A stretch of 54,137 bases of DNA from a bacterium (GCA_021811585.1 JAJZOG010000011.1:1-54137); one strand, 5' to 3'. Positions 7,601 through 15,650 are shown, counted from the stretch's first letter. The notes: generated from the letters alone by a model not told the origin. A program made the numbers and translations.

Positions 7601-10032
7601 ACTCCGGTTGTTTGCACAACTTCCGCATAAGCGCCTTTAAAAACGCTATCATTAGCTTTGAAATGATAACCGTGGGTTATGTGTTCCAGATGCACGCGCG
7701 CATCAGGGCTCAAATTTTTAAATTTTCCAAATAACAGATGCGCCAGCGGGCTGTCGTGCTTAAAAACGATTTGCCCATCATGCTGAATAGGAATTTTAAA
7801 CACATAATTCTGGGAATTGCGCGAGACGGAAACAGCCAAAGAGAGCTTGCCTTGATGCATTAATTCCTGGGCGTCCACGCTTAGCCCTGCGTGGTACGAA
7901 CCATCCGGGGTCATATGGCTGATATCGTAAACATAATCGCCGTGCGCATTAACTGCAGGCCCGCCATGGCCAGTACCCCAGAGCCGCAATTCATTTTTAT
8001 CAAAAGCTTTAGTGTCATTATCAAACCACATATCGTGCTTGATATGTTCCATATGCTGGTATGGCGCGCCGCCATGTTCTGTGCCAGCCCCAACAAGAGA
8101 CGCGTGGGTGGTATTTGTTGCTGTCATGCCGTGTTCAGCTAAAAGTCGCCGCGCGTTTTCGGCTAAATCTCCGTGTGCGTTCGCTATATGCGCAGCGACA
8201 ATCTCATTTCCACGCATTAAATTAAAATAACTGGCATGATCTTTTGTAAGAGAATAGCCAAGGGGAATTTTAAAATCATGCCCAGCGAAATTAACCTCAT
8301 GCATGGCTGGGCTCACTTTTCCCGCTTCACCGTGCAGCCATCTTACAAAGCCCCCAAGAGGAGTGTAGTGCTGGCCCACCCTTTGCGGCTTGCCGCGAAT
8401 CCAATCCAAAGCGGCGCCAATGACGCCTTCCTGATGCCCGTGGCTCAATGGCACTGTTAATAATTCCTGCGCTGCAGCTCCAATGCCAAGGCCAATCCAA
8501 AACGCTCTCGCTGCGGCTTTGCCAACCTGCTTTTGCTTCATTTTTTTGAATTCCAGGTTTTTCTTTTCCAAACCCTCTTCGCCTTCTCGCCCGTTCACAA
8601 TTATATCCCGCATCAAGTCCGCCTGTTTTTGAATTTCAAAATCAATTGGCAAATTCGCGGCGCCCGGCATGTTCTGCACCAATTCGCGCAACCTCACTTT
8701 TGCCTGTTCAAGCGCAAGCGAAAGCCGCGTATTTTCCCGCTCGGTTTTTCGCGCATCGGAATAATGGATCAGATCAATGCCATGCTGATCGCCATAGCTT
8801 ACTCTTGCTTGCACTTCGCCGGCCTGAAGCAAGGCGGCTCTGAATTCTTCTTCGCTCAAATTTTTCTGCTCGGCTTTCTGGGAAATATCCTCAAGAGCCG
8901 AGGCAAGCTCGTTTGCGCCCTTTGTTTCCGCGCGATATTGTTCCATTTCCGCGCGCCGCGGCGATTTTGCGGCTTCAAATTTTTTGCCCTTGGCCATTTC
9001 CCTGCCGTGCAAGCGGCGCTCTTCTTCCAAACGCGCGCTTTCTTTTGCCGCGGCAACAGCCGAACCCACGCCCGCAGCCACGCCAAAAGTTGACCATCCA
9101 AAAGCGCGGCTAATGCCGCTTTGCGAACCGCGAACAGCAAGCGTATATGCGATGGCCACTCCGCCAGCCAAAGTGGTTTCATTTACCCAACATCCGGCCC
9201 AGCTGTTCTTTAATTTTTCAACTATCTTATCTACCTTGTTAAAATTCGCCTCAGTGCGCACCGCGGATTTTGCCCTGCCGATTATCAAATCAAAATCCAA
9301 ATCCAAAGCATCCAGTGCCCTGCCGTGGTCAACAGCGGCTTTTGCTTCCTTGGCCATTTCCAAAATATTTGAAGCGTAGAGTTCGCCGCGGCCGATTAAT
9401 TCCTTGTTCGCGCCTTTTATTCTGGAAAAAATTCTTACCTTTTCTTCTTCGAACGCGTCCTGGTTGTTAATTTTGCCTTCAGCATAATCGCATATCAAAG
9501 CGCGCAGTTCGGCTTTTATTACAGGGTCATTAAATTCTTCCTTTTGCTCCGATTTTTTTTCATTCCCGTTTTGGCGCAGGGCATTATCGTATTCCTGGGC
9601 AAACCTTTCTATTATCGCATTCATTTCCTGCTCATGCTCAGCGGCGGAATCTGCACCAGCTCCGCTGGCAATGTTTTCTTGGGCCGCGTTTTTGCCGGCA
9701 GCGTTTTTGCCGGCAGCATTTTTTCCTACAGCGAAAAGGTTTTGGCTTTCCTTCATTTTTTTGCGCGCAGAGGCAAGCTCTCTTTGGCGATAAAACTCTC
9801 GCCAAAGGTTGTATTTCCAAACGCGCTTCGGTAAATTTTTCCAACCCTTAATTTCCGCAACGTCCGCTGTTAACTTTGCTTCTGCCGCATCCCGCGCTTC
9901 CTGTTCCAAATGATGCGAAACATCAATAACATAAAGTTTGCGCTTGCTTTTGAAGCCAGCGCCTTTGTTTGCGTTTTCCTGTTGGGGATTTTGCCCTTCT
10001 GCCTCCGGATTGTATCCAAATCTTTCAGGCAT
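4609..10032 (-). CDS. Giant membrane-associated family 2 glycosyltransferase fusion
   Basis: 1807 residues. The only part I recognise is a GT-A/GT2 domain at about 975-1250: MSIMIPVAGHQES starts at 980, the DxD-type metal/nucleotide motif TNDADT is near 1108, and GANTALRASILSAVGGFDPSLGKGED (the GT2 acceptor motif with ED near 1200) follows. Before it are three hydrophobic segments (about 285-300, 312-330, 507-527), a glycine/alanine/charged helical N-terminus with three KNAAG repeats near 101-118, a beta-looking region (about 580-860) and a Pro/Thr linker ending in Tyr/Gly repeats (865-917). After it come about 550 residues of charged helix. The sugar donor and acceptor cannot be read; cell-surface glycan synthesis is likely. 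DUF5663-type gene 10 bases upstream, same operon. Confidence 0.8.
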   Translation of the reverse strand: MPERFGYNPEAEGQNPQQENANKGAGFKSKRKLYVIDVSHHLEQEARDAAEAKLTADVAEIKGWKNLPKRVWKYNLWREFYRQRELASARKKMKESQNLFAVGKNAAGKNAAGKNAAQENIASGAGADSAAEHEQEMNAIIERFAQEYDNALRQNGNEKKSEQKEEFNDPVIKAELRALICDYAEGKINNQDAFEEEKVRIFSRIKGANKELIGRGELYASNILEMAKEAKAAVDHGRALDALDLDFDLIIGRAKSAVRTEANFNKVDKIVEKLKNSWAGCWVNETTLAGGVAIAYTLAVRGSQSGISRAFGWSTFGVAAGVGSAVAAAKESARLEEERRLHGREMAKGKKFEAAKSPRRAEMEQYRAETKGANELASALEDISQKAEQKNLSEEEFRAALLQAGEVQARVSYGDQHGIDLIHYSDARKTERENTRLSLALEQAKVRLRELVQNMPGAANLPIDFEIQKQADLMRDIIVNGREGEEGLEKKNLEFKKMKQKQVGKAAARAFWIGLGIGAAAQELLTVPLSHGHQEGVIGAALDWIRGKPQRVGQHYTPLGGFVRWLHGEAGKVSPAMHEVNFAGHDFKIPLGYSLTKDHASYFNLMRGNEIVAAHIANAHGDLAENARRLLAEHGMTATNTTHASLVGAGTEHGGAPYQHMEHIKHDMWFDNDTKAFDKNELRLWGTGHGGPAVNAHGDYVYDISHMTPDGSYHAGLSVDAQELMHQGKLSLAVSVSRNSQNYVFKIPIQHDGQIVFKHDSPLAHLLFGKFKNLSPDARVHLEHITHGYHFKANDSVFKGAYAEVVQTTGVDKAGVEHIRTLATDVGANSIKNPGLAIKQFSTTIIGHNADYRIDPPLWLPIMGRTPLEPTYTPDSTPNITPSPTPTPPEPVLSKPEPYINPYAYGYGGYGYEGYGQFFTEKNFEKFRAVLSRTLRENPDADLDQYSEIKQYLDRLSPEHKKMIREISAELPPMKYGCRMSIMIPVAGHQESKNIYRTLETYTSQTDMKGQPLDPSLFEIVLFVNNPETHAKTGALLDSEETLAEIQRFKKDNPKLNIRVFHRKLPNDEIENGKNVIGKVRRILADAVLMRQMARGRKAPELIVVTNDADTLGISPRYVSNFLDKFDKNPEADSFVGHIDWDPEFFARDPASFLDKRFEQNSLVYERIAKKPIPTSGANTALRASILSAVGGFDPSLGKGEDVNLGLRIVVARAGTKKHSQPIRGTGTESIIYTSTRRMNAAKEKGINVLDQWSPEIEWGAFDELRTKEFAKTPLPNLDDEKEVRKIIDHLEETISKSPVDTPAKRQALESMGVEFEPTPNGVKITNREAFAKWLKKYQQKWKEDFERRTGKKAQILETSAQLQEPQASQVHPVEKSSKKESILQQVREAKSKAVQQTSDKLQAAQEGVKKKTQEVMAGLDPLSRALYKYLTEAGYSTSRKSIEYLKSAAKKVANLAIAEKFMVNSAKKARSPEEQKNDAIKQVLHTYAEQDWKLTGKDMESVANMDFPFRGNISEDLLELDKILNKQKGFVRNYISFANYVRKNPGIAARMLKSDIDSWIEHAYAIGAKVSDVAKIFVYSQILDRISRQINETKENVRKRKQEAAIKAFEQDVKKQLEKKIDSVLKTGSESKKSVDVKIKSVSNVEIGKLESDIEALKNYWPYAEIKDRKDAKAVDNNLKDLAEMITSERVLGKFDRVSKQLGKMHAERELAPYHKFVEIARMDIQLTGTPEKDINIFSMALKNHGFLPFKMTSFRNFDKTAASLQRRIESLLQDAKTNKEKYDEIKVIKLLIFQKILEKIRAEKK

Positions 10033-10042
10033 GATTTTTATT

Positions 10043-10357
10043 TTATGAAAATAAATAAATTTGCCGGAAATCCATCAAAGTGGCGCCGACAAGCGCATCC
10101 AAATCCGGGATATTTTTCGCGCAAAATTCCTGGATAGAATGCGAATCTTTCGTATCCAAAATGCCGTTAAATTCATCCAGCTTTTCTTCAGGCATCTTGG
10201 CAAGGATTGCCGCGTTAATGCGGTCCTCTATCCTATCTATAAGGTCTTTTTGGACCTGGTCCAAAATATCCTTATCCAAGGCATTTAAGCCCTTTTCTTC
10301 CGTTAAGCGCCTGGCGAAATCCTCTAAAGTGGCTATTTGTTGTGTTTTTTCGCTCAT
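10043..10357 (-). CDS. DUF5663-like small protein
   Basis: Product of 104 residues from the ATG at 10357 (a TTG three codons earlier is possible). It is a helical, acidic protein with LEDFARRLTEEKGL, ILAKMPEEKLDEFNGIL and IPDLDALVGATLMDF, a pattern I recognise as the DUF5663 family common in Patescibacteria; no function is known. It lies 10 bases upstream of the giant glycosyltransferase gene and is probably co-transcribed with it. A TATAAT at 10386-10391 (minus) with TTGAAC 19 bases further up could be its promoter; the TTGAAC belongs to the inverted repeat described next. Confidence 0.7.
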   Translation of the reverse strand: MSEKTQQIATLEDFARRLTEEKGLNALDKDILDQVQKDLIDRIEDRINAAILAKMPEEKLDEFNGILDTKDSHSIQEFCAKNIPDLDALVGATLMDFRQIYLFS

Positions 10358-10400
10358 TTGTTTCAAATTTAAAGAATGTACCTACATTATAACATGAATC

Positions 10401-10466
10401 TGGAATCTGGGTTCAACCCAACTCCCTAACCCAGATTCCAGGTTAGGGTATTGGGTTCAACCCAAC
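10401..10466. repeat. Degenerate copy of the GGGT(C/T)CAACCC element
   Basis: Contains GGGTTCAACCCAACTCCCTAA and, 40 bases on, GGGTTCAACCCAACTG, with GGTTAGGGTA between them. The first copy is part of a 13-bp perfect inverted repeat (10401-10413 with 10428-10440). It resembles the dispersed element found downstream of several genes at 39-54 kb but is diverged. It occupies the divergent spacer between the DUF5663-like gene and the small gene at 10541. Confidence 0.45.
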
Positions 10467-10540
10467 TGTAATTTTGGCTATTGGCAAATTGTGCCCTGGC
10501 AAGCAAAATAGCCACAAGAAGGCAAAGGAGGATTGCCGAG

Positions 10541-10849
10541 ATGACAGCCAAAAACATTTTTATTGGCGGCTTGGTTCTGATGCTTGTTGGCATGGGAATT
10601 TGGATTCACAGAATCCGCACAGAAAATAGCGCGCCCGCGCCTGGGCAACAAAAAACGCCGCAAACTCTCGAGATAAAGCCAACGCCATCAGCGCAAAACT
10701 TTACCATTCCTGCTGTGGGCGCGAAGGCAACTGGCCCAAAGCAATCTGTTCGAAAACCAAAATTAAAGAGGCGCGTTTATGGAAATGCAACGCGCTATCC
10801 CCAAAACAGCGCGCCGCCTCTGAACTTCAACCAGGATCTTCGGCGTTGA
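10541..10849 (+). CDS. Small membrane-anchored protein ending in FNQDL
   Basis: Unrecognised 102-residue protein. Start at 10541 (MTAKNIFIGG) because AAAGGAGGA lies at 10524-10532; the frame upstream to 10481 has no such signal. Residues 5-21 are hydrophobic, then comes a low-complexity Pro/Ala/Lys stretch, a basic segment (KPKLKRRVYGNATRY) and the C-terminus PPLNFNQDLRR. The FNQDL motif and the anchor/basic-linker layout are shared with the protein at 3993; the two genes flank the giant glycosyltransferase and DUF5663-like genes. The strong SD and dedicated terminator support a real gene. Role unknown. Confidence 0.65.
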   Translation: MTAKNIFIGGLVLMLVGMGIWIHRIRTENSAPAPGQQKTPQTLEIKPTPSAQNFTIPAVGAKATGPKQSVRKPKLKRRVYGNATRYPQNSAPPLNFNQDLRR

Positions 10850-10858
10850 AAGCAAATC

Positions 10859-10894
10859 AAAAGCGCGGAATTCCAATATCCCGCGCTTTTCCAT
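10859..10894. terminator. Bidirectional terminator
   Basis: AAAAGCGCGG (10859-10868) pairs perfectly with CCGCGCTTTT (10881-10890), 12-base loop. It has T-runs on both strands and sits between the convergent genes ending at 10849 (+) and 10908 (-), serving both. Confidence 0.75.
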
Positions 10895-10907
10895 TCACAT
10901 TGTAAAT

Positions 10908-11237
10908 TTAATCTTCGAAAGAAAAAGTCGAATCAATTATTTCGCTTTTCAGGTGATCCTGCTCCTGCCGGCGCAGTTCCCTTTCGCGCTCCTTCTCGCG
11001 TTCCCTTTCGCGTTCCCGCTCGCGTCCCAAATCCGCCTCTTCCTGCTTTTGCGCCTCAATTATTTTTTTATTGATTTCCTCAACGCTTGCCGTTTGCTTG
11101 TGCACCGCGCGCAAAAGCACTTCCTGATATTGCTCGGTTGTCATTATCACCAGAACCGGGTCGCCATTTTCATCAATAACAAAAAATTTTCCGCCGTCCG
11201 CCTTTGCAAGCTCGATTAATTTTTTTATGCCTTCCAT
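10908..11237 (-). CDS. Charged coiled-coil protein with Phd-like N-terminus
   Basis: 109 residues. The first half (IELAKADGGKFFVIDENGDPVLVIMTTEQYQEVLL) has the short strand-turn-strand plus 'xPVLVIM..EQY' look of the N-terminal part of Phd/YefM-type antitoxins. The second half is almost pure charged helix, with consecutive Arg-Glu repeats near residues 72-90, predicting a single long helix. No toxin gene is adjacent, so I do not call a toxin-antitoxin pair. Its neighbours are the divided fusA/tuf cluster and the FNQDL gene, whose terminator it shares. Confidence 0.55.
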   Translation of the reverse strand: MEGIKKLIELAKADGGKFFVIDENGDPVLVIMTTEQYQEVLLRAVHKQTASVEEINKKIIEAQKQEEADLGREREREREREKERERELRRQEQDHLKSEIIDSTFSFED

Positions 11238-11244
11238 AAAATTA

Positions 11245-11276
11245 GAAGTTAATAGTTGATAGTTGGTAGTTAGGCA
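11245..11276. repeat. AGTTGGTAGTT-type repeat, short copy
   Basis: Degenerate copies of AGTTRRTAGTT: AGTTAATAGTTGATAGTTGGTAGTTAG. The same motif forms a longer array at 21087-21200. An imperfect inverted partner (CTAACGACCAACTATTA) follows about 40 bases on, before fusA ends. It lies in the spacer between fusA and the coiled-coil gene. Confidence 0.5.
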
Positions 11277-11344
11277 AATGATGTGGGCGTTTCGATTCTT
11301 AACCGCTGCCTTCTAACGACCAACTATTACCTGCTGTCTATCGC

Positions 11345-13456
11345 TTACTGTCCTTTTCTGGCATTCACTGCGGCGCGGGATTCAATAATTCCAGCCGCAA
11401 TGTTGCGGGGCACCTCGTCATAATGGTCAAATTCCATGGCATAATTGCCCTGGCCCTGGGTCATGGAACGCAAAGCAGTGGCATAGCCGAACATTTCCGC
11501 AAGCGGAATGTAAGAATCAATAATTTTCAGGTTGCCGCGGTCATTCATTTCTTTAACCTGTCCGCGCTTGGAGTTTATATCGCCGATAACATCGCCCATG
11601 AATTGTTCCGGCACAGTCACTTCAACTTTCATTATCGGTTCAAGCAAAATAGGGTCTGCGCTGCGCACTCCGTCCTGGAACGCCTTTGAGGCCGCGATCT
11701 TGAACGCAAGCTCCGACGAATCCACTTCATGGAAACTGCCGTCGTAAACCGCGCAAAAGAAATCTATCACCGGATAGCCGGCAATAACGCCGTTTTCAGC
11801 GGCTTCTTTGACGCCTTTTTCAATAGGCGCAATGAATTCCCGCGGAATAACGCCGCCGACAATCTCGCTTTCAAACGTGAACCCGGCGCCGGGTTCGCGC
11901 GGTTCCAGGCGGATCCTGCAATGGCCGTATTGGCCTTTGCCGCCGGATTGCCTGATGTATTTGCCTTCGGATTCCACAATTTTTTTGAATTTCTCTTTGT
12001 AAGCAACCTGTGGCTTGCCGACATTCGCTTCCACTTTAAATTCCCGCTTCATGCGATCGACAATAATTTCCAAATGCAGCTCGCCCATTCCCGAAATAAT
12101 TGTCTGGCCTGTTTCCTCGTCGCCTTTGATATGGAAAGTCGGATCTTCTTCGGCAAGGCGCGAGAGGGCAATGCCCATTTTTTCCTGGTCTGCTTTTGTC
12201 TTCGGCTCAATGGCCATGGAAATAACCGGCTCGGCAAATTTAATTGATTCCAGGCGGATGGGATGGTCCAAATCGCAAAGCGTATCGCCTGTTACGGTCT
12301 CTTTCGGGCCCACCAAAGCGGCAATGTCTCCGGCATAAACTTCTTTAATATCCTGCCTGTCATTGGCTTTCATCAGCACAATTCTGCCGACGCGCTCTTT
12401 GTTCCCGGAACGCGTGTTCAGGATGTACGAGCCGGCTTGCAATGTTCCGGAGTAAACCCGAAAAAATGCCAGCTTGCCCACAAAGGGGTCGTTGGCAATC
12501 TTAAATGCCAGCGCAGTGAACGGCTCGGCATCATCGGGTTTGCGGATAATTTTTTCCGCGCCTTCAACTTCCGCTTCCTTAACTTTCGGATTCACGCCGA
12601 CAATATTCTGCTTATCAAGCGGCGAAGGCAAATACATGTTAATGGCATCCAGCAAAGTATGCACGATGACTCCGCGCCCGTCTCCGCCGAGAACCGGATA
12701 AAAATTTCCGCCAATGGTTGACTTGCGGATTGCTTCCAAAAGTTCCGCCTCGGTGAGTTCTGTCCCTGCCAAATATTTTTCCATTAAGGCATCGTCAATC
12801 TCCACGACTTTTTCAATTAACTTCTGCCTGTATTCCTTGGCTTTTTCCGCGAGGTCAGCTGGAATTTCTTCTTCGGTAAGCGCTTTGTCTTTGAATTCTT
12901 TATATGTATAGGCCTTCATCTTAACAAGATCAATAATGCCGCGGATGTCTTTTTCAAAACCGATCGGGATTTGAATGGGATATGCGTTCGGCGAAAGTCG
13001 CTTATGGATTGAATCCAGGGATTTATAAAAATCGCCGCCTGTCTGGTTTATTTTGTTGATAAAGCAGACGCGCGGAACGCCGTATTTATCGGCCTGGCGC
13101 CATACGGTTTCCGACTGCGGCTCAACGCCCATTTTGCCGTCAAAAACAACAACCGCTCCGTCGAGCACGCGCAAAGAACGTTCCACCTCAACCGTGAAAT
13201 CCACGTGCCCCGGCGTATCAATAATATTTATTTTATTGCCTTTCCAATAGCACGTAACAGCGGCCGCGGTAATGGTGATGCCGCGCTCGCGCTCCTGCTC
13301 CATCCAATCGGTTACGGTTTCCCCTTCATGGACCGCGCCTATATTGTGGGTAACTCCGGTTTCATAAAGAATACCTTCGGTAATAGTGGTTTTACCCGCG
13401 TCAATGTGGGCAATAATTCCGATATTTCTTGTTTTATCTATCGCGTATTCTCTCAT
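11345..13456 (-). CDS. fusA: Elongation factor G with atypical guanine motifs
   Basis: Ribosomal translocase, 703 residues, all five domains. P-loop AHIDAGKTT (16-24), RGITITAAA and DTPGHVD are normal. The G4 motif, normally NKxD, reads N134-K-I-N137, and where G5 normally reads CGSA(F/L)KNKGVQ the sequence has [18 protein letters not shown]. Both motifs contact the guanine base, and both are changed. The rest ([49 protein letters not shown]) is conserved, so it is a real EF-G in the rpsL-rpsG-fusA order. GGAG lies seven bases before the ATG. Confidence 0.96.
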   Translation of the reverse strand: MREYAIDKTRNIGIIAHIDAGKTTITEGILYETGVTHNIGAVHEGETVTDWMEQERERGITITAAAVTCYWKGNKINIIDTPGHVDFTVEVERSLRVLDGAVVVFDGKMGVEPQSETVWRQADKYGVPRVCFINKINQTGGDFYKSLDSIHKRLSPNAYPIQIPIGFEKDIRGIIDLVKMKAYTYKEFKDKALTEEEIPADLAEKAKEYRQKLIEKVVEIDDALMEKYLAGTELTEAELLEAIRKSTIGGNFYPVLGGDGRGVIVHTLLDAINMYLPSPLDKQNIVGVNPKVKEAEVEGAEKIIRKPDDAEPFTALAFKIANDPFVGKLAFFRVYSGTLQAGSYILNTRSGNKERVGRIVLMKANDRQDIKEVYAGDIAALVGPKETVTGDTLCDLDHPIRLESIKFAEPVISMAIEPKTKADQEKMGIALSRLAEEDPTFHIKGDEETGQTIISGMGELHLEIIVDRMKREFKVEANVGKPQVAYKEKFKKIVESEGKYIRQSGGKGQYGHCRIRLEPREPGAGFTFESEIVGGVIPREFIAPIEKGVKEAAENGVIAGYPVIDFFCAVYDGSFHEVDSSELAFKIAASKAFQDGVRSADPILLEPIMKVEVTVPEQFMGDVIGDINSKRGQVKEMNDRGNLKIIDSYIPLAEMFGYATALRSMTQGQGNYAMEFDHYDEVPRNIAAGIIESRAAVNARKGQ

Positions 13457-13458
13457 TT

Positions 13459-13971
13459 TTATCTCCTGCTGAACCTTGCGAAATGCGCAAAGGCCTTATT
13501 GGCTTCTGCCATCCTGTGCGTATCTTCGCGCTTCTTAATGGCTGCGCCCATCTTATTGTAGGCATCGATAATTTCGGATGAAAGCTTCAGATGCATCGGT
13601 GCGCCTTTTCGCGCGCGCGCCGCGGCAATAAGCCATTTCATTCCCAAGGCGGTTTTGCGCGGCTCGACAACTTCCATGGGCACCTGATAGTTGGCGCCGC
13701 CGATTCTGCGGCTTTTAATTTCAACCATCGGGGAAACATTCTTCAGCGCCAAATCAAAAATCTGGACGCCTGTCATTTTCTGGCCCGAAGTGGAATTTTG
13801 GGATTCCATTTTCTTGCCGACCTCGTCAATGGCCATGTAAAAAATTTTCTGGGCAACGGATTTCTTGCCGCGCTCCATCAAATAATTAATAAATTTTCCA
13901 TATCTCGCATTGCCGAATTTCGGATCCGGCTTAATGGGAGTTTTTGTATATGATCGTGCTTTTCTTGGCAT
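13459..13971 (-). CDS. rpsG: 30S ribosomal protein S7
   Basis: Primary binder of the 3' domain of 16S rRNA. 170 residues, longer than the usual 156 mainly because of an insertion near residues 55-66 ([14 protein letters not shown]). Signatures: [38 protein letters not shown], the [27 protein letters not shown] block and the Arg-rich ending. The stop is two bases before fusA and the start 19 bases after rpsL, as in str operons. Confidence 0.96.
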   Translation of the reverse strand: MPRKARSYTKTPIKPDPKFGNARYGKFINYLMERGKKSVAQKIFYMAIDEVGKKMESQNSTSGQKMTGVQIFDLALKNVSPMVEIKSRRIGGANYQVPMEVVEPRKTALGMKWLIAAARARKGAPMHLKLSSEIIDAYNKMGAAIKKREDTHRMAEANKAFAHFARFSRR

Positions 13972-13990
13972 AAAATTTCACCACTATGTC

Positions 13991-14398
13991 TTAACTCTTT
14001 TTCATTCCGTATTTGCTTCTGCCGCGCTTACGACCGTCAGCGCCAAGGGTATCCAATTTGCCGCGCACAATATGGTAGCGCACGCCGGGAAGGTCTTTTA
14101 CCCTGCCGCCGCGGATCATTACCACAGAGTGCTCCTGCAAATTATGTCCGATTCCCGGAATGTAAGCGATCACTTCCATGCCGTTGGTAAGGCGGACTTT
14201 CGCTACTTTTCGAAGGGCAGAGTTCGGCTTTTTGGGCGTGGTGGTGTAAACCTTCAGGCAAACTCCACGCATAAAAGGGCTCGGAGCCGCAATTGCCCTG
14301 CCTTTAATTAAATTGATGCGCCTTTGCAAAGCCGGGGTTTTGGATTTAACCCTGGCTGTTGTGCGCCCGCTGCGAACCAGCTGATTGATTGTGGGCAT
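13991..14398 (-). CDS. rpsL: 30S ribosomal protein S12
   Basis: Decoding-centre protein, site of streptomycin-resistance mutations. Start at 14398 ([12 protein letters not shown]), matching the canonical start; the frame extends 12 codons upstream without S12 similarity. The product is 135 residues. [16 protein letters not shown] and [35 protein letters not shown] are near-universal. Between KTPAL and RGVC it carries about 15 extra residues ([19 protein letters not shown]), an insertion I associate with Patescibacteria. First gene of the str operon. Confidence 0.96.
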   Translation of the reverse strand: MPTINQLVRSGRTTARVKSKTPALQRRINLIKGRAIAAPSPFMRGVCLKVYTTTPKKPNSALRKVAKVRLTNGMEVIAYIPGIGHNLQEHSVVMIRGGRVKDLPGVRYHIVRGKLDTLGADGRKRGRSKYGMKKS

Positions 14399-14575
14399 TT
14401 CTGTTGAGGCCTGTTTTGAAACTTTGCAGGCCAATTCCTTAACTAAACCGGCCGCGCAAGCGCGCTTTCACCGCTTTTGAGAACAAAGCGATTACTCCGT
14501 TTAGCAAATTAATTTCAAATTAAAATTCCGCTTCTCTACGGAATGCATAACTCAAGTGTAAAGTTATTTGAATAT

Positions 14576-14604
14576 ATTATACGGGAGCCGGGAAAATCTG
14601 TAAA
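14576..14604 (-). promoter_or_regulatory. Promoter of the rpsL-rpsG-fusA operon
   Basis: Minus strand TTTACA (14599-14604), 17-base spacer, TATAAT (14576-14581). Initiation near 14569 gives a leader of about 170 bases before rpsL. The leader contains small inverted repeats, such as ATTCCG/CGGAAT and a GCGC-rich hairpin, that could be sites for ribosomal-protein feedback; that role is speculative. Confidence 0.75.
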
Positions 14605-14649
14605 GTCGAATTCCTTACTTTTGTTCCAAGTCAGTTAGGTTGAGCATTT

Positions 14650-15285
14650 TTACGCCGGAATCCCGAATAATCTGAAGAAAAAAGCGATCACCGGCATCAT
14701 AATGTTCTGAAATCCGGCGCTGGAGAACAAGATAAAGATCAAAACAATAAACGGCAATAAACCCCAAATGCCCCTGTACTCGAGCGCCGTGATTTTGTTT
14801 ATGGCTCTTTCGCCCAAAAGCGCGGCAATAACTTTCGAACCGTCTATCGGCGGAATGGGAATCATGTTAACCACAGCCAGAAAAACATTTATTTCCGCAA
14901 TGCCTATAAAAAGATTTTGCACGGGCTGGGAAACCTGCATGAATCGCATGGGCAAAGTAAAGACAAATGCCAAAAATAAATTAGTGAGTATTCCGGCAAT
15001 GGAAACCCAAAAAACTCCCCACCTGAAATTGCGCAAGCGATAATAATTTACAGGCACCGGCTTTGCGGCGCCGAAAATTACGGGAGAGCCGAATAGGAAT
15101 AATGACAACGGCAAAAGAATCGTCAGAAATGGATCAATGTGGCTTATGGGATTAAGCGTGATGCGCCCCATCATGCGGGCAGTATCGTCGCCAAAATATT
15201 CGGCCGCAACGCCGTGCGCGATTTCATGCAAAATCGCGGAGAAAAGCAAAATTATTAAAAATAAAATTACCGGTATTCCAAGCAT
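14650..15285 (-). CDS. M50 family site-2-type metalloprotease
   Basis: Intramembrane zinc protease of the S2P/SpoIVFB type, 211 residues, five or six hydrophobic segments. The catalytic HEIAH is at residues 20-24 inside the first membrane helix; the second metal ligand is in VNMIPIPPIDGSKV (Asp near 155), the NPxPPLDG-like motif of the family. No PDZ domain is present, so it is the minimal form; the substrate is unknown. AAAGGT lies two bases before the ATG. It is divergent from rpmB. Confidence 0.88.
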   Translation of the reverse strand: MLGIPVILFLIILLFSAILHEIAHGVAAEYFGDDTARMMGRITLNPISHIDPFLTILLPLSLFLFGSPVIFGAAKPVPVNYYRLRNFRWGVFWVSIAGILTNLFLAFVFTLPMRFMQVSQPVQNLFIGIAEINVFLAVVNMIPIPPIDGSKVIAALLGERAINKITALEYRGIWGLLPFIVLIFILFSSAGFQNIMMPVIAFFFRLFGIPA

Positions 15286-15311
15286 TACCTTTATCTTAAT
15301 TAATTTTGTCC

Positions 15312-15359
15312 TTGATAATTATAGCAATTATTGATAAAATAAGTAAGATTAAATATAAT
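15312..15359 (+). promoter_or_regulatory. Two overlapping promoters for rpmB
   Basis: TTGATA (15312-15317)-N17-TAAAAT (15335-15340) and TTGATA (15331-15336)-N17-TATAAT (15354-15359). The -10 of the first overlaps the -35 of the second, so occupancy would be mutually exclusive. Predicted starts at about 15347 and 15366 both precede the rpmB ATG at 15383. Confidence 0.65.
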
Positions 15360-15382
15360 TTTTAACTAATCTTACGAAATCT

Positions 15383-15568
15383 ATGCCAAGAATGTGTGCA
15401 ATTTGCGGAAAAGGATACTCAAAAACAATCAAGCGCAGCCATTCCATGCGCGCGAGCATCAGGCGCCTTTCGCCAAACCTGCAGTGGGTAAAATACCGGG
15501 GCAAAAGGATTAAGGCCTGCACCCGCTGCATAAAAACCCTGGGCAGGAAAGAAACGATTGCTGCCTAA
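15383..15568 (+). CDS. rpmB: 50S ribosomal protein L28
   Basis: 61-residue ribosomal protein with the L28 start MPRMCAICGKGY, HSMRASIRRLSPNLQWVKY and the C-terminal ACTRCIKTLGRK. The pairs C5-x2-C8 and C-x2-C near 46-49 can form a zinc site, as in the zinc-containing version of L28. It is one of the few plus-strand genes in the left half and has its own promoters and terminator, so it is monocistronic. Confidence 0.93.
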   Translation: MPRMCAICGKGYSKTIKRSHSMRASIRRLSPNLQWVKYRGKRIKACTRCIKTLGRKETIAA

Positions 15569-15627
15569 AAGCGCAGCTTAAAGCCCGCCAAATACTGCTC
15601 CAAACTAAAAACGCTGCTAAAAAATTT

Positions 15628-15650
15628 AAAACCGCGAAAGCGGTTTTTTA
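15628..15650 (+). terminator. Terminator of rpmB
   Basis: AAAACCGC (15628-15635), GAAA tetraloop, GCGGTTTT (15640-15647), then further Ts. A textbook intrinsic terminator on the plus strand; its last bases touch the stop codon of the convergent parB gene. Confidence 0.8.

Noticed and set aside
4609-10032. Alternative genetic code (TGA recoded)
   Set aside because: TGA serves as the terminal codon of metG, nfo and other genes with normal C-termini, and no conserved Gly or Trp position requires TGA.
10908-11237. Antitoxin of a toxin-antitoxin pair
   Set aside because: Only the N-terminal half is vaguely Phd-like and no toxin-type gene is adjacent.
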